Assembly (NCBI RefSeq): GCF_020537505.1
Contig: NZ_JAJBMO010000019.1
Location: forward strand, 1-64,000
From: Blautia glucerasea
Lineage (GTDB): Bacteria; Bacillota; Clostridia; Lachnospirales; Lachnospiraceae
Length of the DNA stretch: 64,000 nucleotides
Direction: 5' to 3'
Of the stretch, positions 1 through 8,757 are shown in pieces. Both the position numbers and the translations under genes were made by a program. Each line of letters starts with the position of its first letter. Within the stretch, counting starts at the first letter, position 1. Below the pieces are notes generated by a model. It made no database searches and was not told where the DNA came from. It worked only from the letters and a program-made list of their open reading frames with translations.

Positions 1-49
1 CCCATTGTCCGAATGCGTCCCTCTTCGACGAACTTTTCAACCCACAAAA

Positions 50-84
50 TAGCAAAAAATCACAGCCCCGCCAAAAACGGGGCT
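50..84 (-). terminator. Intrinsic terminator of the cytidylate kinase-like gene
   Basis: A 7-bp GC stem (AGCCCCG at 64-70 with CGGGGCT at 78-84) and an A-rich loop are followed, on the minus strand, by a run of T. It lies 17 bases past the stop codon of the minus-strand gene. Bases 1-49 show nothing I can interpret. Confidence 0.8.
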
Positions 85-100
85 GCCTTTAATATACATT

Positions 101-697
101 TTAGATCAGCTTCTTCACCATCTCCACAATCTCTTCCTTCGTCACCCTGCTGCTGTTAATACACAGATCATACTGCAGCATATCCAGCCAGTTAGTATCC
201 GTAAAATATTCATAATAAGCCCGGCGTTCCTTATCCGTACGTTTCACCAGCTTCCTTACACTCTTTTCCTCCCGGCCGGTACGTGCAATCACCGTCTTCA
301 CACGGTCTTCAAACGGAGCATAGATAAACAGACTCAGATGCTTATCCTTATTATCCTGTAAGATATAATTGCCACATCGCCCAACAATCACGCAATTCTC
401 TTTTTCGGCTGCCTCCAAAATGATCTTCTTCTGCAGATCGTAAAGCACATCATTCATGGGAACAAAATGGTACTCCGGATTCATCTGCAGCTCGTAATCC
501 ACCGGATACAGCCACTGGCTGGCTTTTCTCTCATCTACTCTGGCAAACTCATCAAAAGGAATATTCTTCTCCCTGCTGGCCATTTCGATCAGCTCCTTAT
601 CATAGAACTTAAATCCCAGTTCCTCTGCAAGAGCCTTTCCAATAATACGTCCGTTACTTCCAAACATACGATTGATTGTTATAACACGGTTACTCAT
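101..697 (-). CDS. Cytidylate kinase-like family protein
   Basis: A 198-residue P-loop protein. The N-terminus (VITINRMFGSNGRIIGKALAEEL in outline) matches the cytidylate kinase-like family, where an F-G-S-x-G-R phosphate-binding loop sits at residues 13-17. Later features are a VGRCGNYIL strand near residue 105 and an R-rich lid region around residues 134-160 (RTGREEKSVRKLVKRTDKERR). These proteins are common in gut Firmicutes; the substrate is usually assumed to be a nucleotide but is not established for this subfamily. The gene stands alone on the minus strand, divergent from the molybdenum hydroxylase operon. The start is supported by an aaaggag-like site directly upstream (GGAGGCGCC region at 700-712 on the minus strand). 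Confidence 0.85.
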   Translation of the reverse strand: MSNRVITINRMFGSNGRIIGKALAEELGFKFYDKELIEMASREKNIPFDEFARVDERKASQWLYPVDYELQMNPEYHFVPMNDVLYDLQKKIILEAAEKENCVIVGRCGNYILQDNKDKHLSLFIYAPFEDRVKTVIARTGREEKSVRKLVKRTDKERRAYYEYFTDTNWLDMLQYDLCINSSRVTKEEIVEMVKKLI

Positions 698-1016
698 AAA
701 CGGCGCCTCCTTTTGTGGTGGATTTGTAAATAATTTTGTTATAAAATAGTTTATGAGAACTATTTTCTGTTCTTTTTAGCATTATAACACAATTGTATGA
801 AAACATCTATATAATTTGCATAAAATCAAAATAAAAAAATATTCTGAATACGTCATTTCGCTGGAAATTTGAACCCTTTCTTGTTATACTAAAAATAGCA
901 ATACGATTGCTGTTCACTGCATGTACAGATTGCAGAAAGCCTTTTTCAAACACGCTCTGTAAAAAGCGCATTTGGAAAACGATGAACAGTGATACAATAT
1001 GAGAAAGGAATTGAAT
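698..1016. other. Divergent intergenic region with a repeat fragment
   Basis: No gene is visible in this 319-base stretch between divergent genes. It should hold both promoters; a TATACT hexamer near 876 could serve the plus strand but its -35 element is poor. Bases 930-952 are identical to 33204-33226, so part of a dispersed repeat ends here just before the hydroxylase operon. Confidence 0.6.
930..952 (+). repeat. Dispersed repeat fragment, copy 1
   Basis: A 23-base stretch (AGAAAGCCTTTTTCAAACA at its 3' end) is identical to 33204-33226. At the second copy it forms the right arm of an ~85-bp palindromic element; here only this arm is recognisable. It probably represents a small non-autonomous element of this genome. 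Confidence 0.6.
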
Positions 1017-1835
1017 ATGCTCAAAATAAAAAATTATGTGAAAGCAGAATCTCTGGAACAGGCTTATGAGTTGAACCAGAAGCGGACTGCCTGTGTGCTT
1101 GGCGGCATGGTGTGGTTGAAAATGGGTAACCGTATTGTAACCACAGCCATTGATCTTTCCGGGCTTGGTCTGGATACCATCACAGAAACAGAAAGTGAAT
1201 TTGTGATCGGCTGTATGACCCCATTGCGGGACCTGGAACTCCATCAGGGACTTCATACATATACGAAGGGTGCCATAAGAGAAAGCCTGCGCCATATTGT
1301 AGGCGTACAGTTCCGCAATTGCGCTACTGTAGGTGGAAGTATCTGGGGACGCTTTGGCTTTTCTGATGTACTCACCATGCTTCTGGCACTTGATACGGAG
1401 GTAGAACTTTTTAAAGGCGGCAGAGTCTGTCTTTCTGATTTTGTGAAAATGCCAAAAGACAGAGATATTCTGGTACGCATTATTATAAAGAAAACTCCGT
1501 TGAAGGTTGTCTATTTAAGCCAGCGTAATAGCAAGACTGATTTCCCGGTACTGGCATGCTGTATCAGGCTGTCTGAGAATGGTGTGAGAGCAGTTTACGG
1601 TGCCCGTCCGGCGAAGGCACTTCTTCTGGAAGACGAAAAAGGTCTTCTTGCAGGTCTGGAAACCATGTCCGTGGAAGAGAAGAAGACAGCGGTTCAGAAA
1701 TTTGCAGACTATGCAGCCCGGAAGGTTCCTACCTTTGGAAACATGCGAGGCAGCGCAGAGTACAGAACCCTTCTTGTGAAGGTTCTCACAAGAAGAGCAT
1801 TAGAAGCAGTGGGAGGTATGACAGATGAAAATTAA
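1017..1835 (+). CDS. FAD-binding subunit of a xanthine dehydrogenase-family molybdenum hydroxylase
   Basis: Medium, FAD-carrying subunit of a three-part molybdenum hydroxylase. It would pass electrons from the Fe-S subunit to an acceptor. The sequence has the CoxM/XdhB-type pattern: an N-terminal FAD segment and an ATVGGSIWGR motif near residue 105, the ATVGGN-like pyrophosphate contact of the family. At about 272 residues it is typical in length. I start it at 1017 because GAGAAAGGA at 1001-1009 is correctly spaced for that ATG; an in-frame ATG at 999 has no such site. The downstream 2Fe-2S gene overlaps its end by 11 bases, so the subunits are translationally coupled. The substrate (xanthine, purine, nicotinate or other) cannot be read from sequence. 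Confidence 0.88.
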   Translation: MLKIKNYVKAESLEQAYELNQKRTACVLGGMVWLKMGNRIVTTAIDLSGLGLDTITETESEFVIGCMTPLRDLELHQGLHTYTKGAIRESLRHIVGVQFRNCATVGGSIWGRFGFSDVLTMLLALDTEVELFKGGRVCLSDFVKMPKDRDILVRIIIKKTPLKVVYLSQRNSKTDFPVLACCIRLSENGVRAVYGARPAKALLLEDEKGLLAGLETMSVEEKKTAVQKFADYAARKVPTFGNMRGSAEYRTLLVKVLTRRALEAVGGMTDEN

Positions 1836-2310
1836 TTTCTGGCTGAACGGAGTCAAAAAGGAAGCGGAAATCAGTCCTGACACCATGCTTCTGGAGTTTC
1901 TTCGAAGCCTTGGCTGCTACAGTGTAAAAAGAGGCTGTGAAACTGCCAACTGCGGTCTTTGCACTGTTTTGGTAAATGACAAACCAATGCTGTCCTGCAG
2001 TGTCCTTGCAGCACGTATTGACGGCAAAAAGGTCATCACTATGGAGGGACTTCAGGCAGAATCAGAAGAATTTGGAACTTTTCTTGCCAATGAAGGTGCA
2101 GAGCAGTGCGGATTCTGTAATCCGGGATTTATCATGAATGTACTTGCGATGACAAAAGAACTGGAAGATCCGACTGAAGAAGAGATTAAGGAATATCTGG
2201 CCGGCAATCTTTGCCGCTGTTCCGGTTTTGTGGGACAGACCAGAAGTATCTTGAAATATCTGAAATATAAGAAGAACGAAAACAGCCAGGAGAAGGAGGT
2301 GCAGGCATGA
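1825..2310 (+). CDS. (2Fe-2S)-binding subunit of a molybdenum hydroxylase
   Basis: Small subunit of 161 residues carrying two [2Fe-2S] clusters. The plant-ferredoxin-type cluster is shown by CETANCGLCTVLVN and a following C in MLSCSVL. The C-terminal helical cluster is shown by EQCGFCNPGF and NLCRCSGF. This is the complete eight-cysteine set of XdhC/CoxS-type proteins, so the subunit should be functional. It overlaps the FAD subunit upstream and the Mo subunit downstream (ATGA overlap at 2307), giving the order FAD, Fe-S, Mo. Electrons would move from the Mo site through these clusters to FAD. Confidence 0.93.
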   Translation: MKINFWLNGVKKEAEISPDTMLLEFLRSLGCYSVKRGCETANCGLCTVLVNDKPMLSCSVLAARIDGKKVITMEGLQAESEEFGTFLANEGAEQCGFCNPGFIMNVLAMTKELEDPTEEEIKEYLAGNLCRCSGFVGQTRSILKYLKYKKNENSQEKEVQA

Positions 2311-4607
2311 GCTATGTAAATAAATCTTTGCAGAAAAAGGATGCCATGGCTCTGGTGACTGGAAAGCCAGTCTACACAGACGACCTGGCACCAAAGGACT
2401 GCCTGATCATCAAGATTTTAAGGAGTCCCTATGCCAATGCCTGGGTGGAAGAAATCAAGACGGACATAGCCATGAAGGTAGAAGGAATGGCACTGATCCT
2501 TACCTGGAAAGATGTTCCAAAGAGACGTTTCGCCTCTGCCGGACAGACCTATCCGGAGTTCAGTCCATATGACAGAATGATCCTGGATCAGCATCTTCGT
2601 TTCATAGGGGATGCAGTGGCAATTGTGGCAGGAGAAACAGAAGCTGCCGTAGACCTTGCCATGAAGCGCATTAAAGTGAAATACCGCGTGGAACCTCCGG
2701 TTCTGGATATGCATACAGCAAAGGATAATTCGGTTCTGGTTCACCCGGAAGAAGACTGGGAATCCAAGTTCCCGGTTGGTGCAGATAACAAGCGGAACCT
2801 TGCAGCAAAAGGCCATGAGGAAATGGGAGATATTGACAAGGTTTTGTCAGAATGCAAATATACAGTAGATGAAGTTTATCACACAAAGGCCAATCAGCAG
2901 TGTATGATGGAGACCTTCCGCACATATTGTACCAAGGATTATTTCGGCAGGCTGAATGTGGTTTCCTCCACACAGGTACCGTTCCACCTTCGCCGAATTC
3001 TTGGAAATGCCCTTGGAATCCCATCCTCCAGGATCCGCGTGATCAAGCCTCGTATTGGTGGCGGCTTTGGAGCTAAGCAGACAGAGGTCTGTGAAATTTA
3101 TCCGGCAATTGTTACCTGGATGACAGGACGTCCATCCAAAATCGTTTACAGCCGTTACGAATCCTTAATCTGCGCTTCTCCCCGTCATGAGATGGAAGTA
3201 CATGTAAAAGTTGGCGCAGATGAGAACGGAATCGTAAGAGGAATTAAAGTAGAGGCGCTTTCCAATGCTGGCGCATATGGAGACCACAGTCCTACAACCA
3301 TCGGACTTACAGGCCATAAGGCAATTGCCCTGTACCGGAATCTGGAAGCCTATGCTTTTGACTATGAGGTTGTTTACACCAACGTGCAGGCATCCGGTGC
3401 ATATCGTGGATATGGTGCCACACAGGGAATTTATGCAGTGGAATCCGCTGTTAATGAGCTGGCCCATAAGATGAATATGGATCCTGCAAGGATCCGTGAG
3501 TTGAATATGCCAATTGAAGGCGAGCCAATGTATGACTATGATGGAAACCTGACTCATACAGCAAGCTGTACGATGGATCGCTGCCTTGCCCGGGCCAAGG
3601 AGATGATCGGCTGGGATGAGAAATATCCATGCCGTGATATGGGAAATGGAAAGGTACGCGGTGTAGGCCTTGCCATGGCGATGCAGGGCTCCTCTATTGC
3701 CAATGTAGACGTGGGAGGCGCAACCCTGAAGCTGAATGAGGACGCATCCTATACACTTTCCCTTGGATGTGCAGATATGGGTACAGGCTGTGATACCATT
3801 CTTTCCCAGATGGCAGCCGACTGTCTGGAAACAGAATTTGAGAATATTGTTGCATTTGGTGTGGATACGGATGTTTCTCCATATGATTCCGGTTCTTATG
3901 CATCTGCCACTACTTACGCTACAGGCAATGCAGTTATTAACGCCTGCAATGAGCTGAAAAAGAGGATTATCCGGCTGGGTGCTGAAATGCTGGGTGTAAG
4001 TCCTGAGGAAGCAGACTTTGATGGAAAGAAAGTCTACGCAGGGGAAAAAGAGGTCAGTCTTCAGGAGGTTGCTTATAAGGGAACCTGCGGAAATACCCTG
4101 GAAATGCAGGTGACTGCCTCCTATTCTTCCCAGATTTCTCCGCCGCCTTATATGGTTGGGGCAGCAGAGGTGGAAATAGACAAAGAGACAGGAAATATTG
4201 ATCTGATCGATTATGTGGCAGTTGTAGACTGCGGAACTCCTATTAACCCCAATCTTGCCCGTGTGCAGACAGAGGGCGGTGTTGCCCAGGGAATCGGTAT
4301 GGCACTTATGGAGAATGTACAGTATTCCAAAGAAGGTAAGATTCGTGAAAATTCTTTCATGCAGTACAAAATCCCAAGCCGTGAGGATATTGGAAATATC
4401 CGGGTTGAGTTTGAGAGCAGCTATGAAAAGAGCGGTCCTTTTGGCGCCAAGTCCATCGGTGAGCTGGTAATTGATACACCTTGTCCTGCAATTGCGGACG
4501 CTGTTTACAATGCTTCTGGTGTGCGGGTGAGAGAGCTTCCAATCACCCCGGAGAAGGTGGCAATGGGTGTTCTGGAGAATCAGTTAAAAGGAGAAATTCA
4601 TAAATGA
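2307..4607 (+). CDS. Molybdopterin-binding catalytic subunit of a xanthine dehydrogenase-family enzyme
   Basis: Large subunit of 766 residues holding the molybdopterin cytosine dinucleotide cofactor. Recognisable family motifs are GGGFGAKQ (about residue 253), GAYRGYGATQG (about residue 368), the GxADMGTG segment (about 491) and FGAKSIGEL near residue 713, where the conserved catalytic glutamate of the family lies. Hydroxylation of an N-heterocycle is the usual reaction; which one is unknown. Some clostridial members are selenium-dependent hydroxylases that need SelD, and a selD gene is present at 44729 in this window, but no direct sign of the labile selenium cofactor can be seen in sequence. 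It ends in a 4-base overlap with the next gene. Confidence 0.92.
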   Translation: MSYVNKSLQKKDAMALVTGKPVYTDDLAPKDCLIIKILRSPYANAWVEEIKTDIAMKVEGMALILTWKDVPKRRFASAGQTYPEFSPYDRMILDQHLRFIGDAVAIVAGETEAAVDLAMKRIKVKYRVEPPVLDMHTAKDNSVLVHPEEDWESKFPVGADNKRNLAAKGHEEMGDIDKVLSECKYTVDEVYHTKANQQCMMETFRTYCTKDYFGRLNVVSSTQVPFHLRRILGNALGIPSSRIRVIKPRIGGGFGAKQTEVCEIYPAIVTWMTGRPSKIVYSRYESLICASPRHEMEVHVKVGADENGIVRGIKVEALSNAGAYGDHSPTTIGLTGHKAIALYRNLEAYAFDYEVVYTNVQASGAYRGYGATQGIYAVESAVNELAHKMNMDPARIRELNMPIEGEPMYDYDGNLTHTASCTMDRCLARAKEMIGWDEKYPCRDMGNGKVRGVGLAMAMQGSSIANVDVGGATLKLNEDASYTLSLGCADMGTGCDTILSQMAADCLETEFENIVAFGVDTDVSPYDSGSYASATTYATGNAVINACNELKKRIIRLGAEMLGVSPEEADFDGKKVYAGEKEVSLQEVAYKGTCGNTLEMQVTASYSSQISPPPYMVGAAEVEIDKETGNIDLIDYVAVVDCGTPINPNLARVQTEGGVAQGIGMALMENVQYSKEGKIRENSFMQYKIPSREDIGNIRVEFESSYEKSGPFGAKSIGELVIDTPCPAIADAVYNASGVRVRELPITPEKVAMGVLENQLKGEIHK

Positions 4608-5695
4608 GAGAGGTTTGTCTTGCGTGCATAGGATTTATTCTGGAAATGACGATATTTTTTGCAGCAGGCAGGCTTTTGTCAAAGGCATTAAAATTAAAAG
4701 AGGATATATCACTGCAGCTGATTTTGGGATATCTGGTATATTTTACGGTATTAGAAGTGGCAGTTGTACCAATGACGCTTTTATGGGTACCGCTTAACAG
4801 GGCAGCAGCCCTGTGGGTGGTGCTTCTGATAATCCTGTTGGCAGGTGGCTGTTTTCTTTTGGGACGAAACAGAAAAAAGGCTGCATCAGGAAAACAAAAG
4901 AAGATTCATTCGGTCAGACTGTTTGTGGGGGAGCTTTGGAATCGCCATTCCCTTATGCTTCTGGCAGTCGTTTTTGTGGTTCTCCTTCAGTGCCTGATCG
5001 TGATTTTATATGAGGATACCACCGTTGATGCCACTTATTATGTTGGAACTGTAAGCACATCTGTGTACACGAATACTTTGGGCCGGTATGATCCGTTTCG
5101 GGGCGGTATTCTGAAGCGTTTTCAGGTGCGCTATATTTTATCAGCATACCCAATGAACAATGCAATCTGGTGTAAGCTTCTGGGAATCCACCCCATTGTT
5201 CAGGCAAAGATTGTGATGTCCTGTGTAAATGTAATTGTTTCCAATCTTATTATCTACCAGATTGGAAAGCGCCTGTTTGATGAAAACAGAAAAAAAGCAG
5301 ATCTGATGTTGATTTTTGTCTGTGTTCTTCAGTTGTTTTGCGGAACTATTTATACAGCAGGAACCTTCTTTTTTACAAGAAGCTATGAGGGAAAATCCAT
5401 TCTGGCGAATATTGCGTTCCCGGCAGTTCTGATGTGTGCACTGTGGTTTTATCAGAAAAAGGACGAAAAGACCGTCTGGCTTATATTATTTCTCACAGCT
5501 GCAAGTGCACTGTCCTTTTCCGGATCTGCGATTATTTTCCCGGCAGCAATTCTGGCAGGGATGGTACCGGTAATGTTTATGAACCGGAAATTTTCTGCAA
5601 TACCTTATTGCATTCTCTGCATGGTTCCTTCCGGTATATATGCGGCAGTTTATTTTGCATGTAAGCTTGGTCTTATCAGGCTTGCCGCATCATAG
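4604..5695 (+). CDS. Polytopic membrane protein, DUF6077-type, N-terminal part
   Basis: A hydrophobic protein of 363 residues with about nine predicted membrane segments and a soluble basic loop near residues 86-105 (GRNRKKAASGKQKK). It resembles the N-terminal half of DUF6077 proteins of Lachnospiraceae; function unknown. It starts in a 4-base overlap with the hydroxylase Mo subunit. It ends at TAG (5693-5695), 15 bases before the next gene in another frame. Reading the two together gives a protein of about 646 residues, so they may be one gene split by a frameshift near 5665-5695. The AAAGGAG site before the second ORF instead favours two separately translated parts. Confidence 0.65.
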   Translation: MREVCLACIGFILEMTIFFAAGRLLSKALKLKEDISLQLILGYLVYFTVLEVAVVPMTLLWVPLNRAAALWVVLLIILLAGGCFLLGRNRKKAASGKQKKIHSVRLFVGELWNRHSLMLLAVVFVVLLQCLIVILYEDTTVDATYYVGTVSTSVYTNTLGRYDPFRGGILKRFQVRYILSAYPMNNAIWCKLLGIHPIVQAKIVMSCVNVIVSNLIIYQIGKRLFDENRKKADLMLIFVCVLQLFCGTIYTAGTFFFTRSYEGKSILANIAFPAVLMCALWFYQKKDEKTVWLILFLTAASALSFSGSAIIFPAAILAGMVPVMFMNRKFSAIPYCILCMVPSGIYAAVYFACKLGLIRLAAS

Positions 5696-5709
5696 AAAGG
5701 AGAAATCGT

Positions 5710-6561
5710 ATGGCAGGAGTGACAATTGAAGAGCTTGGTCTGAAATTCGTAAAGGTTTGTATGAAGCTGTACTGGGGGTCCTGGTGGTATCCGCTTCTTT
5801 TTGCTATAGGATTGTTATGCACCTTGATCTGGGGGCGAAAAAAAAGCTCTAGGATTTTTATTGGATATACCGCCTTCCTTTTTCTGACTGTATACAATCC
5901 TATAGTAGTAAAATATGTAATTGCCAGACTGGATTTTGAAAATGAATACTATCGGCTTATATGGATTCTGCCGGTAATTCCGGCAATTGCCTATTACGGA
6001 GTAACCTTTGTTTCGGCTTTTAAGAAAAAATGGCTGAAAGCAGCTGCAGTTCTTGCAGTTCTTGGTGTTCTGATTGTTTCCGGGAATCCGCTGAACCAAG
6101 TGGTGAAGAATTTTGCACTTGCAGAGAATATTTACAAGGTTCCCAATGAGTTGATTGAAATTTGTGAGATTCTGCATGAGAATATGAGCAATCCTGATGG
6201 ACGCCCGAGGGTGGTATTTGATGCAAGTCTGAATAATGTTGTAAGGCAATATGATGCCCAGCTTCGTCTGACAATTGACAGAAATGCAAGCATCTACAGG
6301 GCAGGAAGTACAGTAGCAGGGGAATTTGATGAAAACAGCAGGCGCTATAAGCGCCAGAAAGCTATTTTGGATGTGATTGATTATCAGATTTATGATCATC
6401 CGAAAAAGTTTCGAAATGCACTGGGAAAGTCGAAAACAAAATTTGTAGTTGTTTTAAAAAATGAGGAATTACAGGCTTTTCTGTTAAAAAATGGTTGTGA
6501 ACAAATTGCAGAAACGGAATCCTATAATATTTTTCGCTATAAAGGTCTGAAAAAGACTTAA
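5710..6561 (+). CDS. Membrane protein, DUF6077-type, C-terminal part
   Basis: A 283-residue protein with about four membrane segments in residues 20-135, then a soluble C-terminal domain with no recognised catalytic motif. It is the probable second half of the preceding membrane protein. The frame is open upstream to 5665, so it overlaps the end of the previous ORF by about 30 bases, as expected of a frameshift. AAAGGAG seven bases before the ATG could equally give independent initiation. Function unknown. It closes the hydroxylase transcription unit; the lysine riboswitch follows. Confidence 0.6.
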   Translation: MAGVTIEELGLKFVKVCMKLYWGSWWYPLLFAIGLLCTLIWGRKKSSRIFIGYTAFLFLTVYNPIVVKYVIARLDFENEYYRLIWILPVIPAIAYYGVTFVSAFKKKWLKAAAVLAVLGVLIVSGNPLNQVVKNFALAENIYKVPNELIEICEILHENMSNPDGRPRVVFDASLNNVVRQYDAQLRLTIDRNASIYRAGSTVAGEFDENSRRYKRQKAILDVIDYQIYDHPKKFRNALGKSKTKFVVVLKNEELQAFLLKNGCEQIAETESYNIFRYKGLKKT

Positions 6562-6651
6562 CAAAAAAATCGACGAAAAAGAAATAAAGGGTTGCATTTG
6601 CAGGAAAAAGCTGATACAGTGAGTTTGTGAAAAATAAATACGGGAAGTTAT

Positions 6652-6847
6652 GATAGAGGCGCGGGCTTCATCAGTAGTTTCTGCTGTAAAGAGGATTACA
6701 GTGTTTATGACATTGCTCTTTAATCACCTGGCAGATTGGCTGGAATGAAAGGGGAGACCGCCGAAGGATTTTCTGCTTTGCCATGAGAGTGGAATCCTGG
6801 GCTGAAGCAGAATATGCGGCAGACTGTCACTGTTGTGGAGCGCTATC
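6652..6847 (+). promoter_or_regulatory. Lysine riboswitch (L box) aptamer
   Basis: The block carries the conserved landmarks of the lysine aptamer in order: GATAGAGGCGCGGGCTTCA then AGTAG at the 5' end, GAAAGGGGAGACCGCCGAAG in the middle, GGGCTG, then GCAGACTGTCA and a closing GAGCGCTATC. These correspond to the B. subtilis lysC leader. It is directly followed by an intrinsic terminator and an NhaC-family transporter gene, so high lysine should end transcription and low lysine should turn the transporter on. Confidence 0.93.
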
Positions 6848-6877
6848 GAAGGTATGGATCCTGTGAAGAGAATAAAT

Positions 6878-6922
6878 GCCATGAATGTGTCCCATGATGG
6901 GAATCGCATTCATGGCTTTTTT
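6878..6922 (+). terminator. Riboswitch-controlled intrinsic terminator
   Basis: GCCATGAATG (6878-6887) pairs with CATTCATGGC (6907-6916), with an inner CCCAT/ATGGG stem, and six T follow. It sits between the lysine aptamer and the transporter start codon and is the expression platform. Confidence 0.9.
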
Positions 6923-6945
6923 GTGTGAAAAGGGAGGAAAGAAAA

Positions 6946-8565
6946 ATGAAGTACAATCGAAGAAAATTATCTGTACTCTTTGCGGCAGTTATGCTTTTTG
7001 TTCTGACATGTCCGGTAACGGTTCTGGCAGCTGCTGAAGAGGAAACAGCACCAGCACTGTATGCCACATTCTGGTCGTTGGTACCGCCTGTTGTGGCAAT
7101 CGTTCTGGCACTGATCACAAAGGAGGTTTACAGTTCTCTGTTTCTTGGAATTTTAGTTGGAGCACTTCTGTACTCCGGTGGCAATTTTGAGAAAACGGTT
7201 AACCAGATCTTTTCCGGAGGAATGATCAGTGTATTGTCATCCAGCAGTAATGTAGGTATTCTGGTATTTCTGGTAATTCTCGGAACAATGGTCTGTCTGA
7301 TGAACAGAGCCGGAGGATCTGCTGCATTCGGGCGCTGGGCAGGTAAGCATATCAAAACAAGAGTTGGAGCAGAGCTTGTCACTATTTTACTTGGTGTTCT
7401 GATTTTTATTGATGACTATTTTAACTGCCTGACTGTAGGTAGTGTTATGAGACCGATCACAGATCAGCACAATGTATCACGTGCAAAACTGGCGTATCTG
7501 ATTGACGCTACAGCAGCACCAATCTGTATTATTGCACCGATTTCTTCCTGGGCAGCTGCAGTTAGCGGTTTTGTTCCGGGAGAAGATGGAATGTCTGTAT
7601 TTGTCAGAGCTATTCCATATAACTACTATGCCCTTCTTACCATTGTTATGATGGTATCTATGGTTTTGATGAAAGAAGAATTTGGTGCTATGGGTGTGCA
7701 TGAATCAAATGCCTTAAAAGGAGATCTGTTTACCACTGCTTCCCGTCCGTATGCCGCGGGGGAAGGAGAGGGATCTGTAAATCCAAGGGGAAAGGTCATG
7801 GATCTTCTGATCCCGATTTTTTCACTGGTTATCTGCTGCGTTATCGGCATGATCTATACAGGAGGATTTTTCAGCGGCACTGATTTTGTAACTGCTTTTT
7901 CCCAGAGCGATGCTTCCGTTGGCCTGGTGCTTGGAAGTTTCTTTGGTCTGGTCATCACAATTCTTCTTTACATGATCCGAGGGGTATTGTCTTTCCGCGA
8001 CTGTATGGCATGTATCCCAGAAGGCTTCAAATCCATGGTTCCTGCAATCCTGATCCTTACTTTTGCGTGGACCTTAAAAAGTATGACAGACAGCCTGGGT
8101 GCTGCTGAATTTGTTGCTGAACTGGTAAAATCATCTGCAAGTGGTCTGGTGAATATGCTTCCGGCAATTATCTTTCTGGTGGCATGCTTCCTTGCGTTTG
8201 CCACAGGAACTTCCTGGGGAACGTTTGGTATTTTGATTCCTATTGTGGTACATGTATTTGAAAATACACCAGGTGACCTGATGATCATTTCCATTTCTGC
8301 ATGTATGGCAGGTGCTGTGTGCGGAGATCACTGTTCTCCGATTTCCGATACAACCATCATGGCCTCTGCAGGAGCTCAGTGCGATCATGTTAATCATGTA
8401 TCCACTCAGCTGCCTTATGCAATTGTGGCAGCAGTTGTATCATTTGTAACGTATATTTTCGCTGGCTTTATCCAGAGCCCGCTGTGCCTGATCATCGGAG
8501 TGGCATTGATGATGGGCGTTATGCTGGTGGTGAAAATGAAGTTCTCGGATTTGAAAACGGAATAA
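6946..8565 (+). CDS. NhaC-family Na+/H+ antiporter homologue, probable lysine transporter (LysW-like)
   Basis: A polytopic membrane protein of 539 residues with a signal-like first helix and about a dozen further hydrophobic segments. It belongs to the NhaC antiporter family; features include IFIDDYFNCLTVG near residue 150 and GDHCSPISDTT near residue 462, both hallmarks of the family. Family members behind lysine riboswitches were proposed by comparative genomics to import lysine rather than exchange Na+ for H+, and the leader here fits that. I start at 6946, behind AGGGAGGAAAG; an in-frame GTG at 6925 lies before the ribosome binding site. The gene is a single-gene unit. Confidence 0.9.
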   Translation: MKYNRRKLSVLFAAVMLFVLTCPVTVLAAAEEETAPALYATFWSLVPPVVAIVLALITKEVYSSLFLGILVGALLYSGGNFEKTVNQIFSGGMISVLSSSSNVGILVFLVILGTMVCLMNRAGGSAAFGRWAGKHIKTRVGAELVTILLGVLIFIDDYFNCLTVGSVMRPITDQHNVSRAKLAYLIDATAAPICIIAPISSWAAAVSGFVPGEDGMSVFVRAIPYNYYALLTIVMMVSMVLMKEEFGAMGVHESNALKGDLFTTASRPYAAGEGEGSVNPRGKVMDLLIPIFSLVICCVIGMIYTGGFFSGTDFVTAFSQSDASVGLVLGSFFGLVITILLYMIRGVLSFRDCMACIPEGFKSMVPAILILTFAWTLKSMTDSLGAAEFVAELVKSSASGLVNMLPAIIFLVACFLAFATGTSWGTFGILIPIVVHVFENTPGDLMIISISACMAGAVCGDHCSPISDTTIMASAGAQCDHVNHVSTQLPYAIVAAVVSFVTYIFAGFIQSPLCLIIGVALMMGVMLVVKMKFSDLKTE

Positions 8566-8597
8566 AGGCAGTTTCTTCTTGAAAAAAGAAGACGCAT

Positions 8598-8705
8598 GGA
8601 AGCCAGAATGAATTTGACTGTGTGATATTTGCAGAACTGTGAGAGAACTCAGAGTGTGAGCAGAGGATTACCGGGAAATTCGCTCTGGCTTTTCTTTGGC
8701 TTTTC
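8598..8705 (+). terminator. Probable terminator after the lysine transporter
   Basis: GCCAGA..GAATTT (from about 8600) pairs with AAATTC..TCTGGC (to about 8689), enclosing a second hairpin with ACTGTGAG/CTCAGAGT arms. A T-rich tail containing a tandem GGCTTTTCTTT follows. The long enclosed loop is unusual for a simple terminator, so another structured RNA is possible. Confidence 0.45.
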
Positions 8706-8722
8706 TTTGGGGAAGGTTTACC

Positions 8723-8751
8723 TTGCATCTGTCCGGGAAAAACTATATAAT
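8723..8751 (+). promoter_or_regulatory. Promoter of the pseudouridine synthase gene
   Basis: TTGCAT (8723-8728), 17 bases, then a perfect TATAAT (8746-8751). The expected transcription start falls at about 8758, the A of the chosen start codon, which would make the message leaderless. Confidence 0.6.
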
Positions 8752-8757
8752 GGAAAA

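Noticed and set aside
5693..5695. Recoded stop joining the two DUF6077 parts
   Set aside because: The stop is TAG, the next codons in that frame soon reach TGA, and the second part is in another frame, so selenocysteine-type readthrough cannot join them.
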